NCBI GenBank assembly: GCA_963627465.1
Contig: CAVGBO010000027.1
Coordinates: 1 to 64,000, forward strand
Length of the DNA: 64,000 nucleotides
Source: CAKUFA01 sp963627465
Lineage (GTDB): Bacteria; Bacillota; Clostridia; Christensenellales; Aristaeellaceae
Direction: 5' to 3'
A model generated the notes under the pieces. It worked only from the letters and a program-made list of their open reading frames with translations, was not told the DNA's origin and made no database searches. Positions 34,323 through 42,742 of the stretch are shown piece after piece; the first letter of the stretch is position 1, and each line of letters begins with the position of its first letter. The position numbers and the translations under genes are program-made.

Positions 34323-35375
34323 ATGCAGCGACGCTTGTTGTGTTTCCTTCTCTGCTTCATGCTGGCTTGCCCTGCCGCACTGGCGGAGAAGACCATTCGA
34401 ATGACCTTCACCGGAGACGTGACCCTGGGCAGTGAGGAATCCAAAAAGAATCAGCCCACGTCCTTTGTCACCAAGGCAACAGAGGAAGGGTATGCCTACT
34501 TCTTCGCTCAGGTGAAGGATCTTTTTTCGCAGGATGACCTGACTGTGGTAAATCTGGAAGGTCCCCTGACGGACAAGAGCACCCAGGAGAATACGAAGAA
34601 ATACTATCGTTTCCGTGGACCTACGGATTATGTGAACATTCTGCTGGAAGGCAGTGTGGAAGCCTGCAACCTGGCCAACAACCACACCTACGATTTCGGC
34701 AAGCAGGGGTATGAATCCACCCAAGCCACCCTGGATGCTGCCGGCATTGGCTACTTCGGGCAGCAGACAACTTACATCTATGAGAAAAACGGTGTGAAGA
34801 TTGCCTTCTTCGGCCTGAACTCCACCCAATTTAACGGCAACCGCAACTGGGCACGGGATGAAATCGCCCGGCTGAAAGCCGACGAGGGTGTGAATGCGGT
34901 GGTGTTCGTATTCCACGGCGGTCAGGAATACGGCAAGAAGCATAACAAAAATCAGGAAACCTACGCCCATTTTGCCATTGATGCAGGGGCTGATCTGGTC
35001 ATCATGCATCATCCCCACGTGGTGCAGGGCATTGAGATCTACAATAACCGCACCATCTGCTACTCCCTGGGCAATTTCTGCTTCGGCGGCAACAAGGATG
35101 TGCGGGCACTGGAGGCACTGGTTGCCGGCGTGACCATGACTTTCTCCGACAGCGGCGAATACCTGGGACAGCAGATTGATCTGTACCCTGCCAATATTTC
35201 CGGCACCAATCCGTCCAACAACTTCCAGCCTCTTTTCGTCACAGGGGAAGCCGCACAGGCGGTCATGGCCTTGGTGCAAAAGGATACGAAGTTCGACCTG
35301 CCTGAGGTGGATGACGCAGCCGGCTGTGCCGCTTTGCCCTATCTGACGGCGACCGCTACGGATTTAGGGGAATAA
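34323..35375 (+). CDS. Exported CapA family protein (poly-gamma-glutamate capsule-type phosphoesterase fold)
   Basis: The 350-residue product has a signal peptide (MQRRLLCFLLCFMLACPAALA|E) and the PGA_cap fold: MTFTGDVTLG, VVNLEGPLTD, NLANNHTYDFGKQG, VFVFHGGQEYG, VIMHHPHVVQGIEIYNN and YSLGNFCFGG. The Asp, Asn and His residues form the dinuclear metal site of calcineurin-like enzymes. No other capsule gene is near, so a general cell-wall or secreted hydrolase role is as likely as poly-glutamate synthesis. It probably shares the DUF4317 transcript. Confidence 0.85.
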   Translation: MQRRLLCFLLCFMLACPAALAEKTIRMTFTGDVTLGSEESKKNQPTSFVTKATEEGYAYFFAQVKDLFSQDDLTVVNLEGPLTDKSTQENTKKYYRFRGPTDYVNILLEGSVEACNLANNHTYDFGKQGYESTQATLDAAGIGYFGQQTTYIYEKNGVKIAFFGLNSTQFNGNRNWARDEIARLKADEGVNAVVFVFHGGQEYGKKHNKNQETYAHFAIDAGADLVIMHHPHVVQGIEIYNNRTICYSLGNFCFGGNKDVRALEALVAGVTMTFSDSGEYLGQQIDLYPANISGTNPSNNFQPLFVTGEAAQAVMALVQKDTKFDLPEVDDAAGCAALPYLTATATDLGE

Positions 35376-35377
35376 AA

Positions 35378-35403
35378 AAGACCGGGTCAAACAACCCAGT
35401 CTT
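35378..35403. terminator. Bidirectional terminator between capA and vapC
   Basis: AAGACCGGGT and ACCCAGTCTT arms (one mismatch) with an A run on the left and the vapC stop inside the hairpin. Confidence 0.65.
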
Positions 35404-35785
35404 CCAGTTGGAGATGCGGCACTCGGCGAAATTCATCCATGTTGTGGGTGATCAGCGTTAGATTTCTGGACAGGCCTTGTGCCGCAATCTGCACGTCATA
35501 TGGTCCAATGGGTGTCCCCTGCTTTTCCAAATAGCCTCGGAGTTTTCCTGCTGTCACAGCATCCTCCATGGAAAACGGCAGAATGTGAAAAGGTGCCAGA
35601 AACATGGCAAGCTTTTCCCTTGTGCGGTTGCCCCAGTTGCTTTTTGCTGCCCCATATTCCAATTCAAAGACGGTGACGGAAGAGATCATCAAATCGGCAG
35701 GGTCGCACGCAAAGAGTCTCTCTGTCAGCTTCGGATACTGATTCTTCATGAAATAGATGCAGATGTTTGTATCCAAAAGGTACAT
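35387..35785 (-). CDS. vapC: VapC-type PIN-domain toxin ribonuclease
   Basis: The product of about 132 residues begins MYLLDTNICIYFMKN, where the first acidic residue belongs to the PIN active site. It goes on with SVTVFELEYGAAKS (glutamate) and GTPIGPYDVQIAAQGL (aspartate); the final acidic residue is in THNMDEFRRV. VapC toxins cut tRNA or rRNA. GGAGG is seven bases before the ATG, which overlaps the vapB stop by one base. Confidence 0.9.
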   Translation of the reverse strand: MYLLDTNICIYFMKNQYPKLTERLFACDPADLMISSVTVFELEYGAAKSNWGNRTREKLAMFLAPFHILPFSMEDAVTAGKLRGYLEKQGTPIGPYDVQIAAQGLSRNLTLITHNMDEFRRVPHLQLEDWVV

Positions 35786-36021
35786 CAAAGAGCCTCCCGT
35801 TCAGGGACGTCATCCCATGCAGGCTGATGCCGTTCTGTCATGAAATTCTCTGAAAATGTACCGACTACCTGCCGAACCGGTGCCCAAGGGTCTTCTACAG
35901 GATAGGCAATGAAAATACCGTCAATCTTGTTGATATAATATTCCTTCTCGTCCGTTCGAAGCTCCTGGGGGATACGGATTGCCTGGCTGTTACCGTTCTG
36001 AAAAACACGAGTTGTCTGCAT
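35785..36021 (-). CDS. vapB: VapB-type antitoxin
   Basis: The product of 78 residues begins MQTTRVFQNGNSQAIRIPQEL, the AbrB/MazE-like DNA-binding fold of VapB, and ends in a region (DVPEREAL) that would bind the toxin. The ATG follows AAAGGAGC. The longer frame to 36099 runs through the promoter and operator, so it is rejected. Confidence 0.88.
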   Translation of the reverse strand: MQTTRVFQNGNSQAIRIPQELRTDEKEYYINKIDGIFIAYPVEDPWAPVRQVVGTFSENFMTERHQPAWDDVPEREAL

Positions 36022-36039
36022 GTTTATCGCTCCTTTCGT

Positions 36040-36060
36040 GTGTACATATCGTATGTACAC
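36040..36060 (-). promoter_or_regulatory. vapBC operator palindrome
   Basis: Nine-base arms GTGTACATA and TATGTACAC flank three bases as a perfect palindrome. It lies a few bases after the -10 box, where the VapBC complex would block its own transcription. Confidence 0.8.
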
Positions 36061-36064
36061 TAAT

Positions 36065-36093
36065 AGTATAAACGATCGAAGCGAAAAAGGCAA
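36065..36093 (-). promoter_or_regulatory. vapBC promoter
   Basis: On the minus strand -35 TTGCCT (36088-36093), 17-base spacer, -10 TATACT (36065-36070). Confidence 0.75.
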
Positions 36094-36118
36094 TGTCATT
36101 TCTCGTCACCCATGAAAA

Positions 36119-36149
36119 ATAGCGAAGCCCATTATGCAGGCTTCGCTAT
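36119..36149. terminator. Bidirectional terminator after carB-dapF
   Basis: Perfect 11-base arms ATAGCGAAGCC and GGCTTCGCTAT have T runs on both strands. They end the long minus-strand unit and isolate vapBC. Confidence 0.85.
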
Positions 36150-36166
36150 TTTTGTTATCACCAAGG

Positions 36167-39100
36167 TTAGATCTCAATCGTTCCTTCAAAGTCCGTCTGA
36201 GCATCGCCGGTGAGCCATACTCGGCCATTCTGCTCGTAGCGAACCACCAGCATACCGCCGGGCAAACGCATATCCAAGTCCACCCCACGGGTGCACAGGC
36301 CGTTTTCCACTGCTGCAACCGCTGCAGCACAGGCACCCGTACCGCAGGCAGCAGTTTCTCCAATGCCACGCTCCCAGGTGCGCATCTTGATGCTGCTGGA
36401 ATCCAGCACCTGCGCAAAGGACACCGTAACACGCTGGGGGAACAGGGGATCCTGCTCAATGGACGGGCCAATCCGCTTCAAATCAATGCGGTCTACATCC
36501 TGCACGAAGATGACTACGTGAGGGTTGCCCATGGAGACACAGCTGATTTCCCGCTCTTCTCCTGCCAGCAGGGCTTTCCGCATCATGACCCGGTCGCCAT
36601 CCAGTTTCACAGGAATCTTAGCCGGAGCAAATTCCGGCGTACCCATATCCACCAGAACGGAGAACACCGTATCCTCACGGATAAACAGCTCAGCACTCTT
36701 AATGCCGGTCATCAGCTCCAGGGTCATGTGCTCCTTCCGGGTGCGGCCGGATTCGTAAAGGTACTTCGCCACGCAGCGGATGGCATTGCCGGAAACCTGA
36801 CCTTCACTGCCGTCTGCATTGAACATGCGCATTTTGGCATCCGCCCGGGTGCTGGGCAGAATCAGCACAATGCCGTCTGCGCCCACCGAGCGGCGGCGGT
36901 CGCTAAGGCGAACTGCCAAAGATTCCGGGCTTTCCACCGTCTGTTCAAAGCAGTCGAAGTACAGGTAATCGTTGCCTGTTCCCCGCATCTTCACGAAGGA
37001 CAGCTTCTTCCGCTTCACCCGCATGTCGTTGATATCCACCAGTTCCACATTCTGCAGGGAGTACCGGGAAGTCAATGCCTGGGCAAGGGCGTTGGCCGTA
37101 TCCAGGCTGGTGAACAACGGAATGCCCCGTTCCACCGCCTTCCGGCGCATACGGACGGAATCCAGCCGAGGATTGCGACCCTTGGCGGAGGTGGAAATCA
37201 CATACTGCACGTGATCCATCTCCAGCATTTTTTCCATAGCTTCAGGCTTCACCGTAGCGGCATAAAGGCCGTGAGCCGCCAGTGCCTTGGCCGTACCGGG
37301 AGTGGCGAACAGGTTGAAGCCCAGTTCCGCAAAGCGTCTTGCGCATGCAACAGCCTCGTTTTTATCCACATCCCGGACAGAAACCAGCACGCCGCCCTTG
37401 TGGCTCATCTTGTATCCTGCGGCCACCAAGCCCTTGTACACGGCTTCCTGCAAATTGGTGCCAATGCCCAACACCTCGCCGGTGGACTTCATTTCCGGTC
37501 CCAGATGGGTATCCACGTCCGCCAGCTTTTCAAAAGAGAAGCAGGGCACCTTCACCGCAAAGTAGGGGCTCTGCCGGTACAGACCTGTGCCATAGCCCAT
37601 ATCCTTCAGTTTTTCGCCCAGCATGGCACGGACAGCCAAATCCACCATGGGCACGCCTGTTACCTTGCTGATGTAAGGCACAGTACGGCTTGCCCGAGGG
37701 TTGGCCTCGATGACGTACACTTCATTGCGGTACACAATGTACTGGATGTTGATCAGTCCCACCGTGCCAAGCTCCAGCGCAATGTTTCTCGTTACGTCAA
37801 TCAGCCGCTTGGTGATGGTACCTGTCAGGTTCCATGCAGGGTAGACGGCAATGGAGTCGCCGGAGTGAACGCCGGAACGCTCCACATGCTCCATGATGCC
37901 GGGAATCAGCACATCTTCCCCATCGCAGATAGCATCTGCTTCCGCTTCAATGCCCATCAGGTACTGATCGATCAGGATGGGGTTCTCAATCCCCTGTGCC
38001 AGAATGATCTTCATGTACTCAACAATATCGCTGTCCTGATAGGCGATGATCATGTTCTGACCACCAAGCACGTAGCTGGGGCGAACCAGCACAGGATAGC
38101 CCAGGGAGTTTGCCGCTTGCAGGGCTTCTTCCGTGGTCATCACCGTGCAGCCCTGGGGGCGCTTGATGCCGTACTTCTCCATGGCTGCATCGAAGCGTTC
38201 CCGATCCTCTGCCGCATCAATGGCATCGGCAGAGGTGCCCAGGATGCGCACACCGGCTTCGCTGAGGGCATGGGTCAGTTTGATGGCCGTCTGTCCGCCG
38301 AAAGCCGCCACCACGCCTACCGGCTTTTCCGTGGCAATAACCCCCATCACATCTTCCACTGTCAGGGGCTCGAAGTACAGGCGATCCGCCGTATCAAAGT
38401 CCGTGGAGACGGTTTCCGGGTTGTTGTTAATCATGACCACATCGTAGCCGGCTTTTTTCAGCATCCACACGCAGTGCACCGAGGCATAGTCGAACTCAAT
38501 GCCCTGACCGATCCGGATAGGGCCAGAACCAAGCACCACTACACAGGGCTTCTTGGGACGCTCCGCCAGGAATTCCGCTGCTTCGTTTTCCTCATCATAG
38601 GTAGCGTAGAAGTAGGGCGTCTCGGCGGCAAACTCGGCGGCGCAGGTGTCCACCATCTTATACACAGGATTCCGATGGGCAGTCACCTTCTCCCCGGACA
38701 GCCGCTCAATAGCCTGATCCGGATAGCCCATCTTCTTGGCCTTCAGGTAAGTGGCTTCATCCACTTTGCCCTGCTTCAGCCGCTGCTCCATCAAGTACAG
38801 GTTCAGATACTTATTCAGGAAGAAATAGTCGATCTTCGTGATTTCGTGGAGCTTTTCCAAGGACACGCCCCGGCTGATGGCCTCATACATGGCGAACATC
38901 CGCTGGTCGGTACACTGGGCAATCAGGTTCAGCAGCTCTTCGGTGCTCTTCTCCGCCATGCTCTTCATCCGCAGGGTATCACAGCCGATTTCTGCCCCGC
39001 GAACCGCCTTCATCAGTGCCTGTTCCACATTCACGCCAATGGCCATCACTTCGCCGGTAGCCTTCATCTGGGTGCCCAGGTTCCGCTTGCCATAAACGAA

Positions 39101-40192
39101 CTTGTCGAAGGGCCACTTAGGCAACTTGGCCACGATATAGTCCAGGGCAGGCTCGAAGCAGGCACAGGTCTTGCCGGTTACGGCGTTCTTCATTTCGTCC
39201 AGCGTATAGCCGATGGCAATCTGGGCGGCGCACTTGGCAATCGGATACCCGGTAGCCTTGCTGGCCAAGGCGGATGAACGGCTTACACGAGGGTTCACCT
39301 CGATAACCGCATACTCGAAGGAATCAGGATTCAGGGCAAACTGGCAGTTGCAGCCGCCCTCCACCCCCAGAGCCGTGATAATATCCAGTGCTGCCCGGCG
39401 GAGCATTTGATATTCCTTATCCGCCAAGGTCAGGGCAGGCGCAACCACGATGGAGTCACCGGTATGCACACCCACCGGGTCAATATTCTCCATGGAGCAG
39501 ACAGCCACCACATTGCCCAGACTGTCCCGCATGACCTCAAACTCGATTTCCTTCCAGCCGGAGATGCACTTTTCCACAAGAATTTGCGTAATGGGAGAAA
39601 GGCGCAGTCCGTTTTCCGCCGTTTCCCGCAGCTCCTCCACATTGTGGCAGATGCCGCCGCCGCTGCCGCCTAAGGTGTAGGCCGGGCGGACGATCACCGG
39701 GTAGCCAATCTTTTCCGCCACGGTCAAGGCATCCGGCAGGGTTTCCACAATTTCGCTGGGAATCACCGGCTGATGGATGCTCTGCATGGTCTCCTTGAAC
39801 AGCAGACGGTCTTCTGCCTTTTCAATGGTTTCGCACTTTGCGCCCAGCAGCTTCACCCCATGCTGCTCCAGGAAGCCTTCCTTGGCCAGCTGCATGGAAA
39901 GGGTCAGACCGCTTTGTCCACCCAAGGTAGACAGGAGGCTGTCCGGCTTTTCCTTCAGGATGATGCGGCGCAGGGTTTCCAGTGTCAGAGGCTCGATATA
40001 AATTTTATCCGCAGAGGCATGGTCGGTCATAATGGTCGCCGGGTTGGGGTTCACCAGCACCACTTCCAGCCCTGCGTCCTTCAGGGCACGGCAAGCCTGA
40101 GAACCGGCATAGTCGAACTCGGCAGCCTGACCGATGACAATGGGACCGGAGCCGATAATCATCACGCGATGCAATTCAGGATTCAGCGGCAT
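36167..40192 (-). CDS. Fusion of carbamoyl-phosphate synthase large subunit and diaminopimelate epimerase
   Basis: One uninterrupted frame of 1341 residues. Residues 1 to about 1058 are a full CarB: two ATP-grasp halves (GSGPIVIGQAAEFDYAGSQA at 12-31, GSGPIRIGQGIEFDYASVHC in the second) and the MGS-like allosteric domain ending NVELVDIND. From about 1062 (KKLSFVKMRGTGNDYLYFDC) to the end is a full DapF of about 280 residues, with FNADGSEGQVSGNAIRC and RGIGETAACGTGACA. The second catalytic cysteine is present (Cys1283), but the first is serine (Ser1134, at DapF position 73). CarB makes carbamoyl phosphate for arginine and pyrimidines; DapF makes meso-DAP. The start overlaps carA by ten bases. 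Confidence 0.85.
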   Translation of the reverse strand: MPLNPELHRVMIIGSGPIVIGQAAEFDYAGSQACRALKDAGLEVVLVNPNPATIMTDHASADKIYIEPLTLETLRRIILKEKPDSLLSTLGGQSGLTLSMQLAKEGFLEQHGVKLLGAKCETIEKAEDRLLFKETMQSIHQPVIPSEIVETLPDALTVAEKIGYPVIVRPAYTLGGSGGGICHNVEELRETAENGLRLSPITQILVEKCISGWKEIEFEVMRDSLGNVVAVCSMENIDPVGVHTGDSIVVAPALTLADKEYQMLRRAALDIITALGVEGGCNCQFALNPDSFEYAVIEVNPRVSRSSALASKATGYPIAKCAAQIAIGYTLDEMKNAVTGKTCACFEPALDYIVAKLPKWPFDKFVYGKRNLGTQMKATGEVMAIGVNVEQALMKAVRGAEIGCDTLRMKSMAEKSTEELLNLIAQCTDQRMFAMYEAISRGVSLEKLHEITKIDYFFLNKYLNLYLMEQRLKQGKVDEATYLKAKKMGYPDQAIERLSGEKVTAHRNPVYKMVDTCAAEFAAETPYFYATYDEENEAAEFLAERPKKPCVVVLGSGPIRIGQGIEFDYASVHCVWMLKKAGYDVVMINNNPETVSTDFDTADRLYFEPLTVEDVMGVIATEKPVGVVAAFGGQTAIKLTHALSEAGVRILGTSADAIDAAEDRERFDAAMEKYGIKRPQGCTVMTTEEALQAANSLGYPVLVRPSYVLGGQNMIIAYQDSDIVEYMKIILAQGIENPILIDQYLMGIEAEADAICDGEDVLIPGIMEHVERSGVHSGDSIAVYPAWNLTGTITKRLIDVTRNIALELGTVGLINIQYIVYRNEVYVIEANPRASRTVPYISKVTGVPMVDLAVRAMLGEKLKDMGYGTGLYRQSPYFAVKVPCFSFEKLADVDTHLGPEMKSTGEVLGIGTNLQEAVYKGLVAAGYKMSHKGGVLVSVRDVDKNEAVACARRFAELGFNLFATPGTAKALAAHGLYAATVKPEAMEKMLEMDHVQYVISTSAKGRNPRLDSVRMRRKAVERGIPLFTSLDTANALAQALTSRYSLQNVELVDINDMRVKRKKLSFVKMRGTGNDYLYFDCFEQTVESPESLAVRLSDRRRSVGADGIVLILPSTRADAKMRMFNADGSEGQVSGNAIRCVAKYLYESGRTRKEHMTLELMTGIKSAELFIREDTVFSVLVDMGTPEFAPAKIPVKLDGDRVMMRKALLAGEEREISCVSMGNPHVVIFVQDVDRIDLKRIGPSIEQDPLFPQRVTVSFAQVLDSSSIKMRTWERGIGETAACGTGACAAAVAAVENGLCTRGVDLDMRLPGGMLVVRYEQNGRVWLTGDAQTDFEGTIEI

Positions 40193-41271
40193 ACTTTGTT
40201 TCCTCCCATCAGTGCAATAAAGCGATCAAACAAGAAGCGTGTATCCAAGGGTCCGCCGGCAGCTTCCGGGTGGAACTGGACAGAGAAGGCCGGCATATCC
40301 GTGTAATCCACACCTTCACAGGTGCCATCGTTGCCATTGACAAAGCGAAGGGAAGCGTTGGCCGGAAGGGTTGCGCTGTCCACCGCATAGCCGTGATTCT
40401 GGCTGGTCATGTAGCTCAGACCTGTCTTCACGTCCTTAGCCGGTTGGTTAGCACCCCGGTGTCCGTACTTCAGCTTGCTGGTGGTTGCGCCCTGGCTCAG
40501 TGCCAGCAGCTGATGTCCCAGGCAGATGCCGAAGGTAGGAATCCGGTGGGTGCACAGCTCCTGCAGCTGCTCAATAATCCCCACGTTATCTGCCGGGTCG
40601 CCGGGACCGTTGGAAAGCATAATACCGTCCGGCTTCAGGGCAAGGATTTCCTCGCAGGTTGCATCTGCATTCACGGTGGTCACGTGGCAGCCCCGCTTTT
40701 CCAGCTCCCGGCGAATATTGGCCTTGGCACCGAAGTCCCACAGCACCACGTGATAGGTGCCTTCCACCTCATCCTCCGTTGTTTCCTTGCAGCTTACATC
40801 CTGCACAGATGGATGGAAGGGCATCTGCTGAAGTTTCTTCACCATGGCCGGAATGTCCGCAGGCTTTTCCGTCAGGATGGCCGCATTCATCACGCCGGCC
40901 GAGCGGATCTTTCTCGTCAGGGCACGGGTATCCACCCCGGTGAGGCAGGGAATGTCGTGCTCCTTCAGGAAGTCTTCCAGCTTGCCGCCACAACGGAAGT
41001 TGCTGGGGGCATCGCAGATTTCCCGGGCAATATAGCCGCTGAGCCAAGGCTTGCTGCTTTCAAAGTCTTCAGGAATCACGCCGTAATTGCCGATGGTGGG
41101 GAAAGTTTGAATCACGATTTCCCCCTCGTAGCTGGGGTCAGTCAGGGTTTCCAGATAGCCTACCATAGCGGTGGTGAACACCAATTCCGCCATGACATTC
41201 TTTTCTGCGCCCCGCATTTCCCCTTCAAACAGCTGACCGTCGGCTAACAAGAGATACCCTTTTCTGCTCAT
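40183..41271 (-). CDS. carA: Carbamoyl-phosphate synthase small subunit
   Basis: CarA releases ammonia from glutamine for CarB. The 362-residue protein has the N-terminal LADGQLFEGEMRGAEKNVMAELVF domain. The class I amidotransferase motif FGICLGHQLLALSQG holds the nucleophile cysteine, and the late HPEAAGGPLDT holds the His-Glu pair. Its end overlaps carB. It follows a HAD phosphatase gene by 15 bases. No pyrimidine or arginine attenuator was recognised upstream. Confidence 0.95.
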   Translation of the reverse strand: MSRKGYLLLADGQLFEGEMRGAEKNVMAELVFTTAMVGYLETLTDPSYEGEIVIQTFPTIGNYGVIPEDFESSKPWLSGYIAREICDAPSNFRCGGKLEDFLKEHDIPCLTGVDTRALTRKIRSAGVMNAAILTEKPADIPAMVKKLQQMPFHPSVQDVSCKETTEDEVEGTYHVVLWDFGAKANIRRELEKRGCHVTTVNADATCEEILALKPDGIMLSNGPGDPADNVGIIEQLQELCTHRIPTFGICLGHQLLALSQGATTSKLKYGHRGANQPAKDVKTGLSYMTSQNHGYAVDSATLPANASLRFVNGNDGTCEGVDYTDMPAFSVQFHPEAAGGPLDTRFLFDRFIALMGGNKVCR

Positions 41272-41286
41272 ACTCGCTTCCTCCTC

Positions 41287-41931
41287 TTATGCCTGCTTCG
41301 CAATTTCTACTGCCTGCATGGGCGTATCAATCACATACGCCGCACCGGCTTCCCGCAATTCTTTTTCATCCCGGAAGCCCCACTTCACCCCGACAGAGCA
41401 CATGCCTGCATTTCCGGCGCAGTGCATATCCACCGCCGTATCCCCCAGGTACAGAAAATCCTTCGGGGCAATCCCCAGGCTTTCCGCAATGGCCAGGGCT
41501 CCTGTCGGATCCGGCTTCACGGGGACGCCTTCCATCTGCCCACGAACCTGTGCGAAGGCAATATCGGGAAAATAATGTGCCACCACATGGCAGGTATCCG
41601 CATGGGGTTTGTTGGACAGGACGCACAGCTTCAGCCCCATTTGAGACAGGGCATGCAGCATTTCCGGCACACCATCATAGGGCTTGGTGGTCACCTGATT
41701 ATGGGTCTCATAATAGGCTTGATAGTCCTGCTGCACCTTTCCCGCCAACTCCTGCCGATCCCCTACAGCCCGCTGGGCAAGAATTTTCGCCCCGTTGCCC
41801 ACCAGATAGCGGTATGCATCCGTCGGATATTCCGGCAAGCCATTCATGCGCAGGGCACGGTTCATGGCCGTCGCTATATCCTGCAGGGTATTGGTCAGTG
41901 TTCCGTCCAGGTCAAAGAGCACCGCCTTCAT
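41287..41931 (-). CDS. HAD-superfamily phosphatase, phosphoglycolate-phosphatase-like
   Basis: The 214-residue protein begins MKAVLFDLDGTLTNTLQDI (motif I with the nucleophile Asp). It has LCVLSNKPHADTC (motif II), VKPDPTGALAIAESLG (motif III Lys) and LYLGDTAVDMHCAGNAG (motif IV). A helical cap lies between. Gph/PgpH-like enzymes clear phosphoglycolate or pyrophosphate; the true substrate is not defined. It leads the carA-carB-dapF set. Confidence 0.88.
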   Translation of the reverse strand: MKAVLFDLDGTLTNTLQDIATAMNRALRMNGLPEYPTDAYRYLVGNGAKILAQRAVGDRQELAGKVQQDYQAYYETHNQVTTKPYDGVPEMLHALSQMGLKLCVLSNKPHADTCHVVAHYFPDIAFAQVRGQMEGVPVKPDPTGALAIAESLGIAPKDFLYLGDTAVDMHCAGNAGMCSVGVKWGFRDEKELREAGAAYVIDTPMQAVEIAKQA

Positions 41932-41956
41932 GGTCTTCCTCCTTGTATTTCAGAAA

Positions 41957-41996
41957 GAAGGGAAGGACACCGCCCATCGTGCAGTGCCTTCCCTTC
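41957..41996 (-). terminator. Terminator after the TrmH-type gene
   Basis: GAAGGGAAGG (41957-41966) and CCTTCCCTTC (41987-41996) pair; the minus strand continues TTTCTG after it. The HAD-carA unit must start close by or depend on read-through. Confidence 0.75.
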
Positions 41997-41999
41997 CAG

Positions 42000-42728
42000 C
42001 TATTTACTTTGTGTAAATTCATAAATACCAATAGCGGCAGCAATGGAAAGATTCAGCGAGTCAATCTTTTCATTGCTGGGAATACGAACAGGCTGGCCTA
42101 CCCCGGCGAACGCCGCCGGAAGGCCGCTGCCTTCATTGCCGAAGATCAGCGTCCACTTTTCAGGCACGCCCCCTGCCAGCACATCCGGCAGGCTTCTGGA
42201 ACCATCCAGCATGAAAGGATACATCATCCGCTGACCAGCCTCCTGTGCATAGGCTTCGAAATCGTCATACACATGAATCCGCAGAGAGAAAATGCTGCCC
42301 ATGCTGGCACGCACCACGTGGGGATCAAACACATCCACACAGGGACGAACCAGTGCCACATCCTCAATGCCAAAACCCAGTGCCGTGCGGAGAATGGTGC
42401 CCACATTGCCCCGATCCGAAGGCTGATGCAGCAACACATGGGGCTTGTTCTGTGCCAGGGTATCGGAGAATTTATGGAACACTGCCGCCGCGAAACAATT
42501 GTCCTTCCCGGAAATACGGCTCAATGCCTTATCGGCTTCTTCCACGCGAATATGGAGCTGATTGGCCAAAGCCATCAGCTTCTGTGCCCCTTCCGTATCC
42601 GCTGCCTTGCTGTGCAGCAGCACACGGCTGGCACATTGAGGACGATGCAGGAGGCACTCCATGGACGGGAAAAAGCCCGGCGCATAGCCGTAATCCAGGT
42701 CAGCACGATAGGTCGTAAGCGACGGCAT
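42000..42728 (-). CDS. TrmH/SpoU family RNA methyltransferase
   Basis: The 242-residue protein has the SPOUT knot motifs HQPSDRGNVGTILRTALGFG (motif 1), LIFGNEGSGLP (motif 2) and RIPSNEKIDSLNLSIAAAIGIYEF (motif 3). It has a short N-terminal domain. The enzymes methylate ribose 2'-OH in tRNA or rRNA. It follows ftsY by 14 bases and ends before a terminator. Confidence 0.9.
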   Translation of the reverse strand: MPSLTTYRADLDYGYAPGFFPSMECLLHRPQCASRVLLHSKAADTEGAQKLMALANQLHIRVEEADKALSRISGKDNCFAAAVFHKFSDTLAQNKPHVLLHQPSDRGNVGTILRTALGFGIEDVALVRPCVDVFDPHVVRASMGSIFSLRIHVYDDFEAYAQEAGQRMMYPFMLDGSRSLPDVLAGGVPEKWTLIFGNEGSGLPAAFAGVGQPVRIPSNEKIDSLNLSIAAAIGIYEFTQSK

Positions 42729-42742
42729 ACCCTTCCTCCTTG

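Noticed and set aside
36134..39277. 1047-residue plus-strand open frame opposite carB-dapF
   Set aside because: It is a shadow of the minus-strand gene. It is His/Gln-rich with no recognisable domain, and carB-dapF explains the region.
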